A DNA stretch of 19,222 nt from Alphaproteobacteria bacterium (GCA_017643325.1 JAEPNS010000019.1:1-19222), one strand, 5' to 3'; shown: positions 1-8,685, counted from the stretch's first letter. Notes: generated from the sequence alone by a model not told the origin. Numbers and translations are program-made.

Positions 1-911
1 ATGACCGCGAGCACGTTGGCGCCCTGTTCGCGGGTCATATTGAACGCCATCGCGCGTTCGTCGTGCAGGTGCGGCCGCGCGCCGGCCTTGCGGTAGGTGA
101 GTTCGACCTCCGCGATGTCGCGCACGGTCACACGACCGATCCGGCCGCCGCCGAGATCGGCGTCGGAGCGCAGGACGATGTCGAGCACCTGGTCGGTCCG
201 GTTGAAGTCGCCCTCGGTCCGAACCACGTAGCGCCGCTTGCCTTCCTCCACGTCGCCGCCGGAAATCGACGCGTTCTCCGCGCGCAGGCGGTTGACGATG
301 TCCTCGACGGTCAGCCGGAAGCGGGCCATCTGCTCGGGATCGATGACCACGCGCATCTCGCGCTCGGTCTCGCCGAACACATTCACGTCCGAAATGCCCG
401 GAATGCGCTCGATCTGCTCCTGGACGACGTCTTCGAGGAAATCGCCGTAGGTGACCATGTCGCGGTCGTTGCCCTCGGCGCGGGTCAGGATGAACCATGC
501 GATGGCATTGTCGTCGGTGCCGGACGTGCGCAGGGTGGGCTCGTCCGCCTCCTCGGGGTAGCCGGTCACCCGATCGAGCCGGTTGGCTACCAGCAGCAGG
601 GCCCGGTCCATGTTCTGGCTCGGGCCGAACTCGAGCGTGACCTCTGACCTCCCGGTCCGCGCGCGGCTCTCGATCTTGCGCACGCCTTCGAGGCCCTTCA
701 GGACCTCTTCCTGTCGGTTGACGATCTCGCGCTCGACCTCCAGCGGCGAGGCGCCGCCCCACAGCGTGTCGACGATAATCACGGGCTGGCGCACGTCCGG
801 GGCGAGCTGGATCGGGATCCGCTGCAGCGCGACCCAGCCGAACAGGATGACCATGATGACGACCGCGATGACCGCGATCGGGCGATGGATCGAGGCTGTG
901 ATCAGGTTCAT
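1..911 (-). CDS. RND efflux transporter permease subunit (AcrB/MexB-like), N-terminal part, cut by the window edge
   Basis: The inner-membrane pump of a tripartite RND efflux system, which exports substrates using the proton gradient. Only the first 303 codons are present; the gene continues past position 1. The translation begins MNLITASIHRPIAVIAVV, giving the usual first membrane helix (about residues 10-30), followed by the periplasmic porter start (RIPIQLAPDVRQPVIIV, then GGASPLEVEREIVNRQEE and the LEGVRKIES segment typical of the family). The ATG lies 6 bp after the stop of the adaptor gene, and a G-rich Shine-Dalgarno-like stretch sits inside the adaptor's last codons, so the two are probably translationally coupled. 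The family assignment is secure. Whether the substrate is a drug, a solvent or something else cannot be told from this fragment. The pump belongs to the hydrophobe/amphiphile type rather than a metal-exporting CusA type as far as the N terminus shows. Confidence 0.93.
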   Translation of the reverse strand, partial: MNLITASIHRPIAVIAVVIMVILFGWVALQRIPIQLAPDVRQPVIIVDTLWGGASPLEVEREIVNRQEEVLKGLEGVRKIESRARTGRSEVTLEFGPSQNMDRALLLVANRLDRVTGYPEEADEPTLRTSGTDDNAIAWFILTRAEGNDRDMVTYGDFLEDVVQEQIERIPGISDVNVFGETEREMRVVIDPEQMARFRLTVEDIVNRLRAENASISGGDVEEGKRRYVVRTEGDFNRTDQVLDIVLRSDADLGGGRIGRVTVRDIAEVELTYRKAGARPHLHDERAMAFNMTREQGANVLAV

Positions 912-917
912 GGGCGA

Positions 918-2453
918 TCAGCCCCCGCCACGGCCGTTGGCCGGTGCGCTGCCGAGAGTGACGATGTCCAGGCGCTGGCCCGGTCGCAGCCCTTCGTTTC
1001 CGCGTACAACGACTTGGTCGCCGGGCTTCAGGCCGTCTGTCACGACAAACCGGCTTCCGACACCCTGGCCGACGACCACGGGCGTCGGCACCGCGACGCC
1101 GTTGCGTACGGTAAACACGGACATCGCCCCGCCGCGTTCGATGATCGCGTCCTTGGAAACCGTGACGGCCGTGCCGGACGAACCAACGGGGACGAGCACC
1201 GTCACGCTCTGGTTGTCGGCAAAGCCCGACTTTGGGCCGGTGACCACCGGTGTGAGGCGAACCGGCCGTGTGCGCGTGCGCGGGTTCTCGTTCGGGACGA
1301 TGGCACGCACCGTTGCCTGCTTGGTCTCGCCGTTGTCGAGCCGCACCGTGACGGGTGTTCCCGGCGTGAGGCCGGAAAGCCGGCTCGTGGGCACGTCCGC
1401 CTCGATATCCAGGTTGGTGTCGTTGATGATCGTCACGACCGGACTGCCGACGGACAGGTATGCCCCGACCTCGGTGTGGGTCTCGCTCACGACACCCGCA
1501 AAGGGTGCGCGGATTTCCGCGTCCGCGAGATCGCGTTCGGCCTGCTGAAGCTGGGTCTCGGCCTGCACGAGTTGCGCCCGGGTCTCGGCGACCTGTCCGG
1601 TCTGCGTCGCGACATCCTGGACAAGATCGTCATAGCGCGCCTGGGAGAACGCGGCTGACTTTCGGATTCTCTCCAGCCGCTTGAGCTCGTTCCGCCGCTT
1701 TTCAAGGTTTGCCCGTTCGGCGGCAAGGTTCGCGCTCTGCTGGCTGACGACGGCGGCGTAGCGGTCCCGTTCGAGGGAAAGGCGCTCCTGGTCGAGCCGG
1801 GCGATCACGGCGCCTTCGGCGACCCGGTCGCCGACGTCGACAGACATGTCGAGCACGGGTCCGCTGATCCGCGCGGCCACGGCGCCCGCCTGCCGGGCGA
1901 CAAAGCGGCCGATGATCGGCGTTGTTTGCCCGACGCTTTCCTCGATCACGGTATCCACCACCACGGTCGCAGGCGGTGGCCCTCCCGATCCGCCGCCGCC
2001 GCCGGTAAAGAACGCGCGAAGTTCCGCGCCGTCGAGCGCACCGTTGCCGTCCGTATCGATCTTGTCGAAGTTGGCTGCGACCGGGCCGCGCGCCTCGTCC
2101 TTTTCAAGGGTGCCGTTGCCGTTCGCATCGAGGGCCTGCGCCTGAGGCGAAAGGCCCGGTACTCCGCCGCCCTCGCCACCCGCCGGCGCACCTCCGGCAG
2201 CGTCACCGCCGGTGAAGAATGCGCGGATTTCGGCTCCGTCGAGCGAACCGTCGCCGTTTTTGTCGATGGTCTCGAAGTTTGCCGCGACGGGCCCGCGGGC
2301 CTCGTCCTTCTCAAGCGTGCCGTTGCCGTTGGCGTCGAGCGCCTTGGCCCGGTCCGAGAGCTCGGTCGACTGGCCCTGCGCGGGACTCGCGGCAAGCGCC
2401 AGAAGGACGCATGCGAGCATCGCGTTCCATCCACCGGTTCTGAACTGCAACAC
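918..2453 (-). CDS. RND periplasmic adaptor (membrane fusion protein) with four N-terminal EF-hand loops
   Basis: Periplasmic adaptor linking the downstream RND permease to an outer-membrane channel; 511 aa from the chosen start. The GTG at 2453 is preferred because it has GGGAGAG about 6 bp upstream, gives a clean signal peptide (hydrophobic residues 11-23, likely cleavage after Ala25 or Gly27), and lies downstream of a TTGACA promoter element; an in-frame ATG at 2543 would be upstream of that promoter and has no ribosome site. The mature protein begins with two tandem EF-hand pairs (loops at residues 40-51, 64-75, 109-120, 133-144, e.g. DANGNGTLEKDE), separated and followed by Gly-rich linkers. 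The standard adaptor follows: lipoyl half (GPVLDMSVDVGDRVAEGAVI), a long coiled coil, second lipoyl half (AEIRAPFAGVVSETHTEVGA), beta-barrel and membrane-proximal domains. The adaptor assignment is firm. Calcium binding is inferred from the intact loop residues; its role in efflux is unknown. Confidence 0.92.
   Translation of the reverse strand: MLQFRTGGWNAMLACVLLALAASPAQGQSTELSDRAKALDANGNGTLEKDEARGPVAANFETIDKNGDGSLDGAEIRAFFTGGDAAGGAPAGGEGGGVPGLSPQAQALDANGNGTLEKDEARGPVAANFDKIDTDGNGALDGAELRAFFTGGGGGSGGPPPATVVVDTVIEESVGQTTPIIGRFVARQAGAVAARISGPVLDMSVDVGDRVAEGAVIARLDQERLSLERDRYAAVVSQQSANLAAERANLEKRRNELKRLERIRKSAAFSQARYDDLVQDVATQTGQVAETRAQLVQAETQLQQAERDLADAEIRAPFAGVVSETHTEVGAYLSVGSPVVTIINDTNLDIEADVPTSRLSGLTPGTPVTVRLDNGETKQATVRAIVPNENPRTRTRPVRLTPVVTGPKSGFADNQSVTVLVPVGSSGTAVTVSKDAIIERGGAMSVFTVRNGVAVPTPVVVGQGVGSRFVVTDGLKPGDQVVVRGNEGLRPGQRLDIVTLGSAPANGRGGG
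1998..2339 (-). repeat. Tandem duplication encoding two EF-hand pairs
   Basis: Two 135-bp copies (2205-2339 and 1998-2132) with a 207-bp period, inside the RND adaptor gene. The first 22 codons of each copy encode identical residues yet differ at nine codons by synonymous third-base changes, so the duplication is not recent and the protein sequence has been conserved since. The second half of each copy has drifted more (DKNGDGSLDGAE versus DTDGNGALDGAE) but keeps all calcium-ligand positions. Confidence 0.9.
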
Positions 2454-2507
2454 TTCAACTCTCCCGCGCACCGGCCGATTCCGCCGCTTCCCCCCGAAAG
2501 CGGGCTG

Positions 2508-2536
2508 ACAACACGCCCAAATTGCGCGCCTGTCAA
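2508..2536 (-). promoter_or_regulatory. Predicted sigma70-type promoter of the efflux operon
   Basis: On the minus strand a perfect TTGACA (-35; plus-strand 2531-2536) is followed after 17 bp by TGTTGT (-10; 2508-2513, a weak match). Transcription would start near 2501, giving a leader of roughly 48 nt before the GTG at 2453. This is a by-eye prediction. The -10 is poor, so an activator or a different spacing is possible. Confidence 0.4.
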
Positions 2537-2673
2537 TCAGCATACGCCGTAGCGCGCGTATGGATCGCTCACAAGTTCGCCAACCGGTTCAACGGATAAA
2601 ACACCGCCGTGCCTCGATCGCGTCGGGAGGCTATATTCGTATGGGATATCGTCTCGACACCTGAAAGCCCTTC

Positions 2674-3600
2674 ATGAGCACCCGATACTACTTTCATCCG
2701 GTCTGCATCGAGCATGAGCCGTCCCCGCATCATCCGGAATCGCCGGACAGGCTGCGCACGATCTCGCGGGTCCTGGATACGCCGGAGTTCGATGGCCTCG
2801 ATCGGCACGCGCCGGACCAGGCGACAATCGAGCAGATCTCGCGCGCGCATCCGCAAGGTTATGTCGAGCGGGTGCTGGCCATGATCCCGCAGGAGGGTTA
2901 TGCACGGATCGATGCCGACACGATCGTCTCGCCGAAGTCGGGTGAGGCTGCGCTACGTGCGGCCGGTGCCCTGATCGGTGCCGTCGATGCCGTCATGACC
3001 GGGGCGAGCGACAACGCCTTTTGTGCCATCCGGCCGCCGGGACACCATGCCGAACCCGAGCAGGGCATGGGGTTCTGCCTGTTCAACAACGTCGCCGTCG
3101 GGGCCGAACATGCCCGCGCGGCCCATGGGGCCGAGCGCGTCGCCGTGATGGACTTCGACGTTCACCACGGCAACGGCACACAGGCGATGTTCTGGGACGA
3201 GCCAGACCTGTTCTATGCCTCGACCCACCAGTGGCCACTCTACCCCGGAACGGGAGACAAGTCCGAACGCGGGGCACACAACAACATCGTCAATGCCCCG
3301 CTGTGGGCCGGCGCCGACTCGGATGCGTTCCGGGACGCCATGGAGTCTGTGGTGTTGCCGGCGATGGCGGACTTCGAACCGGATCTCGTGATGATCTCGG
3401 CCGGGTTTGACGCGCATCGGCGTGACCCTCTCGCGCAGCTCGCGCTTGAAACGGAGGATTTCGTTTGGGCGACCGAGGAAATCCGCAAAATCGCCGAAAG
3501 AAAATGCGGCGGCCGCCTCATTTCGACACTGGAGGGCGGATATGATCTCCAGGCGCTGGGCGATTGTGCGGCGGCGCATGTCAAGGTCCTGATGGAGTGA
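2674..3600 (+). CDS. Histone deacetylase family protein (HDAH/acetylpolyamine amidohydrolase-like)
   Basis: A zinc-dependent amidohydrolase that removes acetyl groups from an amine such as acetyl-lysine or an acetylated polyamine; cytoplasmic, 308 aa, usual length for bacterial single-domain members. Visible family motifs: RPPGHHA (residues 120-126, with the catalytic His pair 124-125), DFDVHHGNGT (from residue 160; Asp162 and His164 are zinc ligands by family knowledge), AGFDAH (zinc-ligand Asp246), and EGGYD with the transition-state Tyr290. All catalytic residues are intact. The start ATG at 2674 is the only plausible one: an ATG at 2641 reads into a stop within eight codons. The ribosome site is weak. 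The gene precedes xseB by 82 bp, a common alphaproteobacterial neighbourhood; co-transcription is likely but a separate promoter for xseB is also possible. The real substrate cannot be deduced. Confidence 0.93.
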   Translation: MSTRYYFHPVCIEHEPSPHHPESPDRLRTISRVLDTPEFDGLDRHAPDQATIEQISRAHPQGYVERVLAMIPQEGYARIDADTIVSPKSGEAALRAAGALIGAVDAVMTGASDNAFCAIRPPGHHAEPEQGMGFCLFNNVAVGAEHARAAHGAERVAVMDFDVHHGNGTQAMFWDEPDLFYASTHQWPLYPGTGDKSERGAHNNIVNAPLWAGADSDAFRDAMESVVLPAMADFEPDLVMISAGFDAHRRDPLAQLALETEDFVWATEEIRKIAERKCGGRLISTLEGGYDLQALGDCAAAHVKVLME

Positions 3601-3613
3601 TCCGCACGGGCAT

Positions 3614-3642
3614 TTGACCGCGGCACATCGCGCGGATAGACA
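3614..3642 (+). promoter_or_regulatory. Predicted internal promoter before xseB
   Basis: TTGACC (3614-3619) and TAGACA (3637-3642) are separated by 17 bp, giving a start of transcription near 3649, about 34 nt ahead of the xseB ATG. The -35 matches the consensus at five of six positions and the -10 at three of six, so this is suggestive only. It would allow xseB-ispA-dxs to be expressed without the upstream deacetylase gene. Confidence 0.3.
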
Positions 3643-3682
3643 GGCTCCGGCCTCAGGGAACCGGAAATCGAGAGAGCGGACG

Positions 3683-3940
3683 ATGGCAGACGAAAACAAC
3701 ACGAACGACATTCCGTCCGACATCGCGGCGCTGTCCTTCGAGGACGCGCTCGCCCAGCTGGAGGACATTGTGCGCAGCCTGGAAGGCGGAGATTCCGCGC
3801 TGGATGACGCGATCGCGGCCTACGAGCGTGGGGCGGCGCTGAAGCGTCACTGCGAATCGAAGCTCCGCCAGGCCCAGGCGCGGGTCGAGAAAATCTCGCT
3901 CGGCGCGGACGGGCAGCCGGAAGCCAGCCCCGCGGACTGA
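3683..3940 (+). CDS. xseB: Exodeoxyribonuclease VII small subunit
   Basis: Small subunit of exonuclease VII, which with several copies per XseA large subunit degrades single-stranded DNA into oligonucleotides in the cytoplasm. The protein is 85 aa, close to the family's usual 70-90. The core shows the family pattern LSFEDALAQLEDIVRSLEGGDSALDDAIAAYERGAAL (read from about residue 17), followed by LKRHCESKLRQAQARVEKI, which forms the two-helix hairpin. The ATG at 3683 is preceded by GAGAG about 7 bp upstream, so the longer in-frame extension starting at 3614 is rejected. It lies 16 bp ahead of ispA, so the two are almost certainly co-transcribed. The large subunit gene is not in the window. Confidence 0.95.
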   Translation: MADENNTNDIPSDIAALSFEDALAQLEDIVRSLEGGDSALDDAIAAYERGAALKRHCESKLRQAQARVEKISLGADGQPEASPAD

Positions 3941-3956
3941 GCGCTGTCGAGACGGG

Positions 3957-4877
3957 ATGGCCCGATCCGTGCCCCAGACCCGCAAAGCCGAAGCGTTCGA
4001 TTCTGCGCTGACCGCCGTCGCGGCGCAGACCGATGCGATGCTGGCGCACCTGCTCGAACCCTGCGCGGACGACGTACCGCGGCTCTGGGATGCGATGCGC
4101 TACGCGGCCCTGGCGGGCGGCAAGCGCCTGCGTCCGTTCCTCGTGCTGGCGGCGTCGGACATCTGTGGCGGGGAACGGAACTCCGCACTGCGCGTCGCGG
4201 CAGCCATCGAGATGATGCACACCTATTCACTGGTTCACGACGATCTGCCGGCGATGGATGACGACGATATGCGGCGCGGACAGCCGAGCCTGCACCGCGA
4301 GTTCGACGAGGCAACCGCGATCCTCGCCGGCGATGCCCTGCTAACGCTCGCCTTTGAGGTCCTGTCGGATCCGGCAACCCATCGCGATGCCACGGTGCGT
4401 GCCGAACTCGTGCTCGGGCTGGCCCGCGCCGGAGGTCCCCGCGGCATGGCCGGGGGCCAGATGCTCGACCTCGAGGCGGAGACCGACGAAACGTCCGACA
4501 GGGAAACGGTCTACCGGCTGGAGTCGATGAAAACCGGGGCGCTGTTTGCCTGGGCGTGCGAGGCAGGCGCGGTCGTCGCCGACGCCGACCCTGACGCACG
4601 GGAACGATTGCGCTCGTTCGGGGTTGAATACGGTATGGCGTTTCAGATCACCGACGATATCTTGGATGAAGTGGGCGATGCCGAGGAGGTCGGCAAGGCG
4701 GTGGGCAAGGACAGCGGGCGCGGCAAGGCGACGCTGGTCTCGCTGGCGGGCCTTGAGGCGGCCCGTTCCGCGGCGATAGACCACGCCCGCAGGGGCTCGG
4801 AATTCCTTGATATCTTTGGGGAAAAAGCGGATTTATTGCGCGCCGCGGCCGATCGGTTGATCGATCGGCGCGTATGA
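3957..4877 (+). CDS. ispA: Polyprenyl (farnesyl) diphosphate synthase
   Basis: Makes farnesyl diphosphate (possibly geranylgeranyl diphosphate) by sequential addition of isopentenyl diphosphate units to an allylic primer; cytoplasmic, 306 aa. The first aspartate-rich motif is DDLPAMDDDDMRRG beginning at Asp95, and the second is DDILDE beginning at Asp233; both bind the magnesium-diphosphate of the substrates. GGKRLRPFLVLAA, which holds the IPP-binding Lys and Arg residues, and GGQMLDLEAE are also present. The two-residue insertion in the first motif matches bacterial type-II farnesyl synthases. The ATG at 3957 follows GAGACGGG. It sits between xseB and dxs, so DXP-pathway precursor supply and chain elongation are probably expressed together. 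Product chain length is not certain from sequence alone. Confidence 0.94.
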   Translation: MARSVPQTRKAEAFDSALTAVAAQTDAMLAHLLEPCADDVPRLWDAMRYAALAGGKRLRPFLVLAASDICGGERNSALRVAAAIEMMHTYSLVHDDLPAMDDDDMRRGQPSLHREFDEATAILAGDALLTLAFEVLSDPATHRDATVRAELVLGLARAGGPRGMAGGQMLDLEAETDETSDRETVYRLESMKTGALFAWACEAGAVVADADPDARERLRSFGVEYGMAFQITDDILDEVGDAEEVGKAVGKDSGRGKATLVSLAGLEAARSAAIDHARRGSEFLDIFGEKADLLRAAADRLIDRRV

Positions 4878-4917
4878 TTGTATTCACCGGCTGGATTTCG
4901 GCCGGTCCTGGACGGGT

Positions 4918-6846
4918 GTGACCTTGAGCGAAGACAGCAAGACACCGCTACTCGATACGGTCCGTGTGCCGTCGGATATGCGCGACTTTTCGCCGGCGCA
5001 GCTCAAGCAGCTCGCCGACGAACTGCGGCAGGAGACCATCTCGGCGGTCTCGATCACCGGCGGCCACCTCGGGGCCGGGCTCGGCGTGGTCGAGCTGACG
5101 GTGGCGCTGCATCATGTGTTCGACACGCCGCGCGACCGCCTCATCTGGGACGTGAGCCACCAGACCTACCCGCACAAGATACTGACCGGGCGGCGCGACC
5201 GGATTCGCACGCTTCGCCAGCCGGGTGGCCTGTCCGGTTTCACGCGCCGCGTCGAGAGCGAATACGACCCCTTCGGTGCGGCGCACAGCTCGACGTCGAT
5301 CTCGGCCGGGCTTGGGATGGCCGTCGCGCGGGACCTGTCGGGCGGCGACAACAACGTGGTCTGCGTGATCGGGGACGGCTCGATGAGCGCGGGCATGGCC
5401 TACGAGGCGATGAACAACGCCGGTTCCATGGATTCCCGGCTTGTCGTGATCCTCAACGACAACGACATGTCGATCGCGCCGGCCGTGGGTGCGATGAGTT
5501 CCTACCTGTCCCGCCTGATTTCCTCCAAAAGCTACCGCTCGCTGCGCCAGGTCGCGAAGGACATGGCGCACCGCTTCCCGAAGAGTTTCGAGGATGCCGC
5601 GCGGCGGGCCGAGGAGCATGCCCGGGGGTTTGTGACGGGCGGGACGCTGTTCGAGGAGATGGGCTTCTACTACATCGGCCCGATCGATGGTCACAACATC
5701 GACCACCTGACCCCGGTGCTGCGCAACGTGCGCGACGGAAAGCAGGACGGGCCGGTCCTGATCCACGTGGTGACCCAGAAGGGCAAGGGCTTCGAGTCCG
5801 ACAAGGGTGGACATGAGAAGTACCACGCCGTCGCGAAGTTCGACGTGGTGACGGGCGCCCAGGTGAAGGCCAAGTCGAACGCCCCGAACTTCACGAAGGT
5901 ATTCGCCGAAAGCCTCGTCCGGGAAGCCGACAAGGACGAGAAGATCGTCGCCATCACCGCCGCGATGCCCTCCGGGACAGGACTCGACATCTTCGGGCTC
6001 GCCCATCCCGACCGCTGTTTCGACGTCGGGATCGCCGAGCAACATGGCGTCACGTTCGCCGCGGGGCTGGCGGCCGAAGGCTACAAGCCGTTCGCCGCGA
6101 TCTACTCGACCTTCCTGCAGCGCGCCTACGACCAGGTCGTCCACGACGTCGCCCTGCAGAGCCTGCCGGTGCGGTTCGCCATCGATCGGGCCGGCATGGT
6201 GGGCGCGGACGGCGCGACCCACCACGGGTCGTTCGATATCGCCTATCTGGGATGCCTGCCGAACATGGTCGTGATGGCGGCCGCGGACGAGGCCGAACTG
6301 GTCCACATGGTCGCGACGGCTGCGCAGATCGACGACCGGCCGTCCGCGTTCCGATACCCGCGCGGCGAGGGCGTCGGGGTCGACATGCCGGAGGCCGGTG
6401 TGCCGCTGGAGATCGGCAAAGGCCGTGTGCTGCGAGAGGGGAGCACCGTGGCGCTGCTGTCCCTCGGTGCGCGGCTGCAGGAGTGCCTGAAGGCTGCCGA
6501 GGAACTCGCCGCCCATGGCCTCAGCGCGACGGTTGCGGATGCGCGCTTCGCCAAGCCGCTCGATACGGACCTGCTGCATCGCCTGGCCCGCGAGCACGAG
6601 GTCCTGGTCACGATCGAGGAGGGCTCGATCGGCGGCTTCGCGAGCCAGGTGATGACCGAACTCGCCCATGCCGGCCTGCTGGACGGCGGGCTAAAGTTCC
6701 GCCCGATGACTCTGCCGGACATCTTCATCGACCATGATTCCCAGGAGGCCCAGTACGCGCAGGCCGGTCTGAATGCGTCGGGCGTCGTCGCGAACGTGCT
6801 TGCCGCACTGGGGCGCGAGAGCGAGGCGACGGGCGTTCGCGCCTGA
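4918..6846 (+). CDS. dxs: 1-deoxy-D-xylulose-5-phosphate synthase
   Basis: First enzyme of the non-mevalonate isoprenoid pathway: condenses pyruvate and glyceraldehyde 3-phosphate, using thiamine diphosphate, to DXP, which also feeds thiamine and pyridoxal synthesis. 642 aa, normal length. Visible: SHQTYPHKILTGR with catalytic His81, the thiamine-diphosphate motif GDGSMSAGMAYEAMNNAG from Gly152, the central linker and GIAEQHGVTFAAGLA with Glu374 activating the cofactor, and a C-terminal transketolase domain. The start is GTG at 4918, with GGACGG just upstream; a TTG at 4924 is a possible alternative two codons in. It follows ispA by 40 bp. The gene ends 14 bp from the convergent Na/Pi symporter gene, leaving no room for a separate terminator. 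Confidence 0.97.
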   Translation: MTLSEDSKTPLLDTVRVPSDMRDFSPAQLKQLADELRQETISAVSITGGHLGAGLGVVELTVALHHVFDTPRDRLIWDVSHQTYPHKILTGRRDRIRTLRQPGGLSGFTRRVESEYDPFGAAHSSTSISAGLGMAVARDLSGGDNNVVCVIGDGSMSAGMAYEAMNNAGSMDSRLVVILNDNDMSIAPAVGAMSSYLSRLISSKSYRSLRQVAKDMAHRFPKSFEDAARRAEEHARGFVTGGTLFEEMGFYYIGPIDGHNIDHLTPVLRNVRDGKQDGPVLIHVVTQKGKGFESDKGGHEKYHAVAKFDVVTGAQVKAKSNAPNFTKVFAESLVREADKDEKIVAITAAMPSGTGLDIFGLAHPDRCFDVGIAEQHGVTFAAGLAAEGYKPFAAIYSTFLQRAYDQVVHDVALQSLPVRFAIDRAGMVGADGATHHGSFDIAYLGCLPNMVVMAAADEAELVHMVATAAQIDDRPSAFRYPRGEGVGVDMPEAGVPLEIGKGRVLREGSTVALLSLGARLQECLKAAEELAAHGLSATVADARFAKPLDTDLLHRLAREHEVLVTIEEGSIGGFASQVMTELAHAGLLDGGLKFRPMTLPDIFIDHDSQEAQYAQAGLNASGVVANVLAALGRESEATGVRA

Positions 6847-6860
6847 CCTGCGACCTCCGT

Positions 6861-8537
6861 TCACCCTGCCGGGGTGTCCTTCTCTCCCGTCCGGGCCGGC
6901 GTCTCGGCAACCGCTTCCGGTTCCGCGCGTCCCGCCGCGGCCTGCCCGAGCGCCGCGAAGCGCTTGCCGGCCCGGTCGAGCTGGCGGGCCGCGGCCTTGA
7001 GGTCCGCGAGCATTTCCAGGGCGGCTTCCGCCTGGCCCCCGCTGATGTCGCTGCGCGATGCGGCGACGAGGACATGCGACTTCACCCGCTGGTAGACCTG
7101 CTCGAACGCCTCGTCGTCCGGAGGCTGCGCCGACGGATCACCGAAGGCGTCCGCGGCAGCGTCGCACTGAATGAGCAACTGCCGCACGCAGGTGTCGATT
7201 TCATCCCGGTAGATCTGCGGCAGGCGCTCGACCTGCCGGCGATGGCCCGCAATCGCCCCCGCGTGGGATGCCAGCTCCGAGAAATGCCAGACGGCCCTGA
7301 TGGGATGCGCGAGCGCACCAGCCTCCAGCATCGGGGTGCGGGACATGCCGAGTTTCTGCACGTACGCCATGATCGCGGCACCGAGATGTTCGACCGTCTC
7401 CGCGCGGCGCTGGAGCCGGGCAAGCGGAGGAGGCGGCGTTGTCAGGGACGTCCTCAGCATGTTGAGAGCGAACAGCGCGACGCGCTGCAGCTCCAGCAGG
7501 ATCGCCTGCAGCGCAAGCGCCGGGATGCCGAGGCTGTTGGTGTCGAGATAGCGGGGCCGGCTTTCGTTTTCCTCCTCGCTCACGAACCGCTTCGAGAGCC
7601 AGGTCTCGAGGCGCGCGGAGACCGGCCAGACCAGCAATACGCCGAGGATGTTGAACACGGTGTGGAACAGCGCCAGCGTCGTGGCAGGCCCCGGCTCGAA
7701 GGCAAGCGAGCGTTCGATCGCGCCGATCGCGTAGAGGAGCAGCGGCAGCAGCAGGAGCGCGGCCACGCCGGTGATGCCGTTGAAGACGACATGGCTCATG
7801 GCCACCCGCTTGGCATTGGCCGTGGCGCCGATTGTCGCGAGGAGTGCCGTCGTGGTGGTGCCGAGGTTGGCCCCGATGACGAGCGCCGCACCCCCCTCGA
7901 TCGACACGAGTCCGCCCGACGCGGCGGTGAGGGCGATCGCCATGACCGCGCTCGACGACTGCATCAGTGCCGTGAGCAGGAATCCCGCACCGACCATGAG
8001 CGCATGTCCGAATATCCCGGCGCCGGTGAGCGTCGACAGGTCGAACTGGGCGCCGAGCCCGGAAAACGCGGCTTTGAGGGTCGCGATGCCGAGGAAAAGA
8101 AGCCCGAATCCGGCGACGGCCTCGCCGATGGCGCCACGCAGGCTCGACGGGCCGGTCAGCACCGTCAGCATCCCGAGGCCCAGAAGCGGCAGCGCGAACG
8201 CCTCGACCTTGATGTCGAAGCCGATGATCGCAACGATCCAGCCGGTCATCGTGGTGCCGATATTCGATCCGAACACGACCCACATGGCCTGGCCCAGACT
8301 GATGACGCCCGCGTTGACGAAGCCGATCGCCGCGACGGTGACGGCGCTGGAGGACTGGACGATGCCGGTGATCAGGATCCCGGAGGCCAGCCCGCGCGCA
8401 CGGGTTCGCGTCCACTTGCCCAGGATGTCGCGCAGCTTGTCGCCCGCCGCGACCTTCAGGCCGTCGGTCATCATGCGCATGCCGAGAAGAAACAGCCCGA
8501 TGCCGCCGACGGTCGTGCCGATCAGTAAAGCAGACAC
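6861..8537 (-). CDS. Na/Pi cotransporter family protein with PhoU-like C-terminal domain
   Basis: Predicted sodium-coupled phosphate transporter of the inner membrane, 558 aa. It has the two inverted repeats of the NptA/SLC34-type family, each with a QSSSA signature (Gln61-Ala65 and Gln193-Ala197) followed by a GSNIGTT or GANLGTT segment; the first helix is GGIGLFLLGMRMMTDGLK. The cytoplasmic tail after about residue 330 is helical with PhoU-like character and probably senses or regulates. The GTG at 8537 is chosen because GAGGG lies about 8 bp upstream and the protein then starts as homologues do; a longer GTG start at 8600 has no ribosome site. Some members of the family export phosphate or are orphan regulators, so the direction of transport is an inference. 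No pho-box was recognised upstream. Confidence 0.88.
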   Translation of the reverse strand: MSALLIGTTVGGIGLFLLGMRMMTDGLKVAAGDKLRDILGKWTRTRARGLASGILITGIVQSSSAVTVAAIGFVNAGVISLGQAMWVVFGSNIGTTMTGWIVAIIGFDIKVEAFALPLLGLGMLTVLTGPSSLRGAIGEAVAGFGLLFLGIATLKAAFSGLGAQFDLSTLTGAGIFGHALMVGAGFLLTALMQSSSAVMAIALTAASGGLVSIEGGAALVIGANLGTTTTALLATIGATANAKRVAMSHVVFNGITGVAALLLLPLLLYAIGAIERSLAFEPGPATTLALFHTVFNILGVLLVWPVSARLETWLSKRFVSEEENESRPRYLDTNSLGIPALALQAILLELQRVALFALNMLRTSLTTPPPPLARLQRRAETVEHLGAAIMAYVQKLGMSRTPMLEAGALAHPIRAVWHFSELASHAGAIAGHRRQVERLPQIYRDEIDTCVRQLLIQCDAAADAFGDPSAQPPDDEAFEQVYQRVKSHVLVAASRSDISGGQAEAALEMLADLKAAARQLDRAGKRFAALGQAAAGRAEPEAVAETPARTGEKDTPAG

Positions 8538-8685
8538 GTAAGTTGCCCTCGAATACCCAAACGCCCCGATGATAACACCGCGATCGCATGCCGGCGGCAC
8601 CCGGCCGCCGCAACACCGCGGGCCGTTAGGTCAAATGCCCGACGAACCTGCTGTTCCGCACGGGCGGAATGCCTAGCATGGGGCC

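Noticed and set aside
2632..2637. TATATT as a -10 element for the deacetylase operon
   Set aside because: No acceptable -35 element lies 16-18 bp upstream, so I did not list it as a promoter.
4948..6669. 573-codon open frame on the minus strand
   Set aside because: It lies wholly antisense to dxs, whose motifs are complete; the frame is open because of high GC, and its translation is low-complexity and His/Arg/Asp-rich with no family match.
7074..8528. 484-codon open frame on the plus strand
   Set aside because: Antisense to the Na/Pi symporter, whose QSSSA motifs and membrane helices are clear; the frame translates to charged low-complexity residues.
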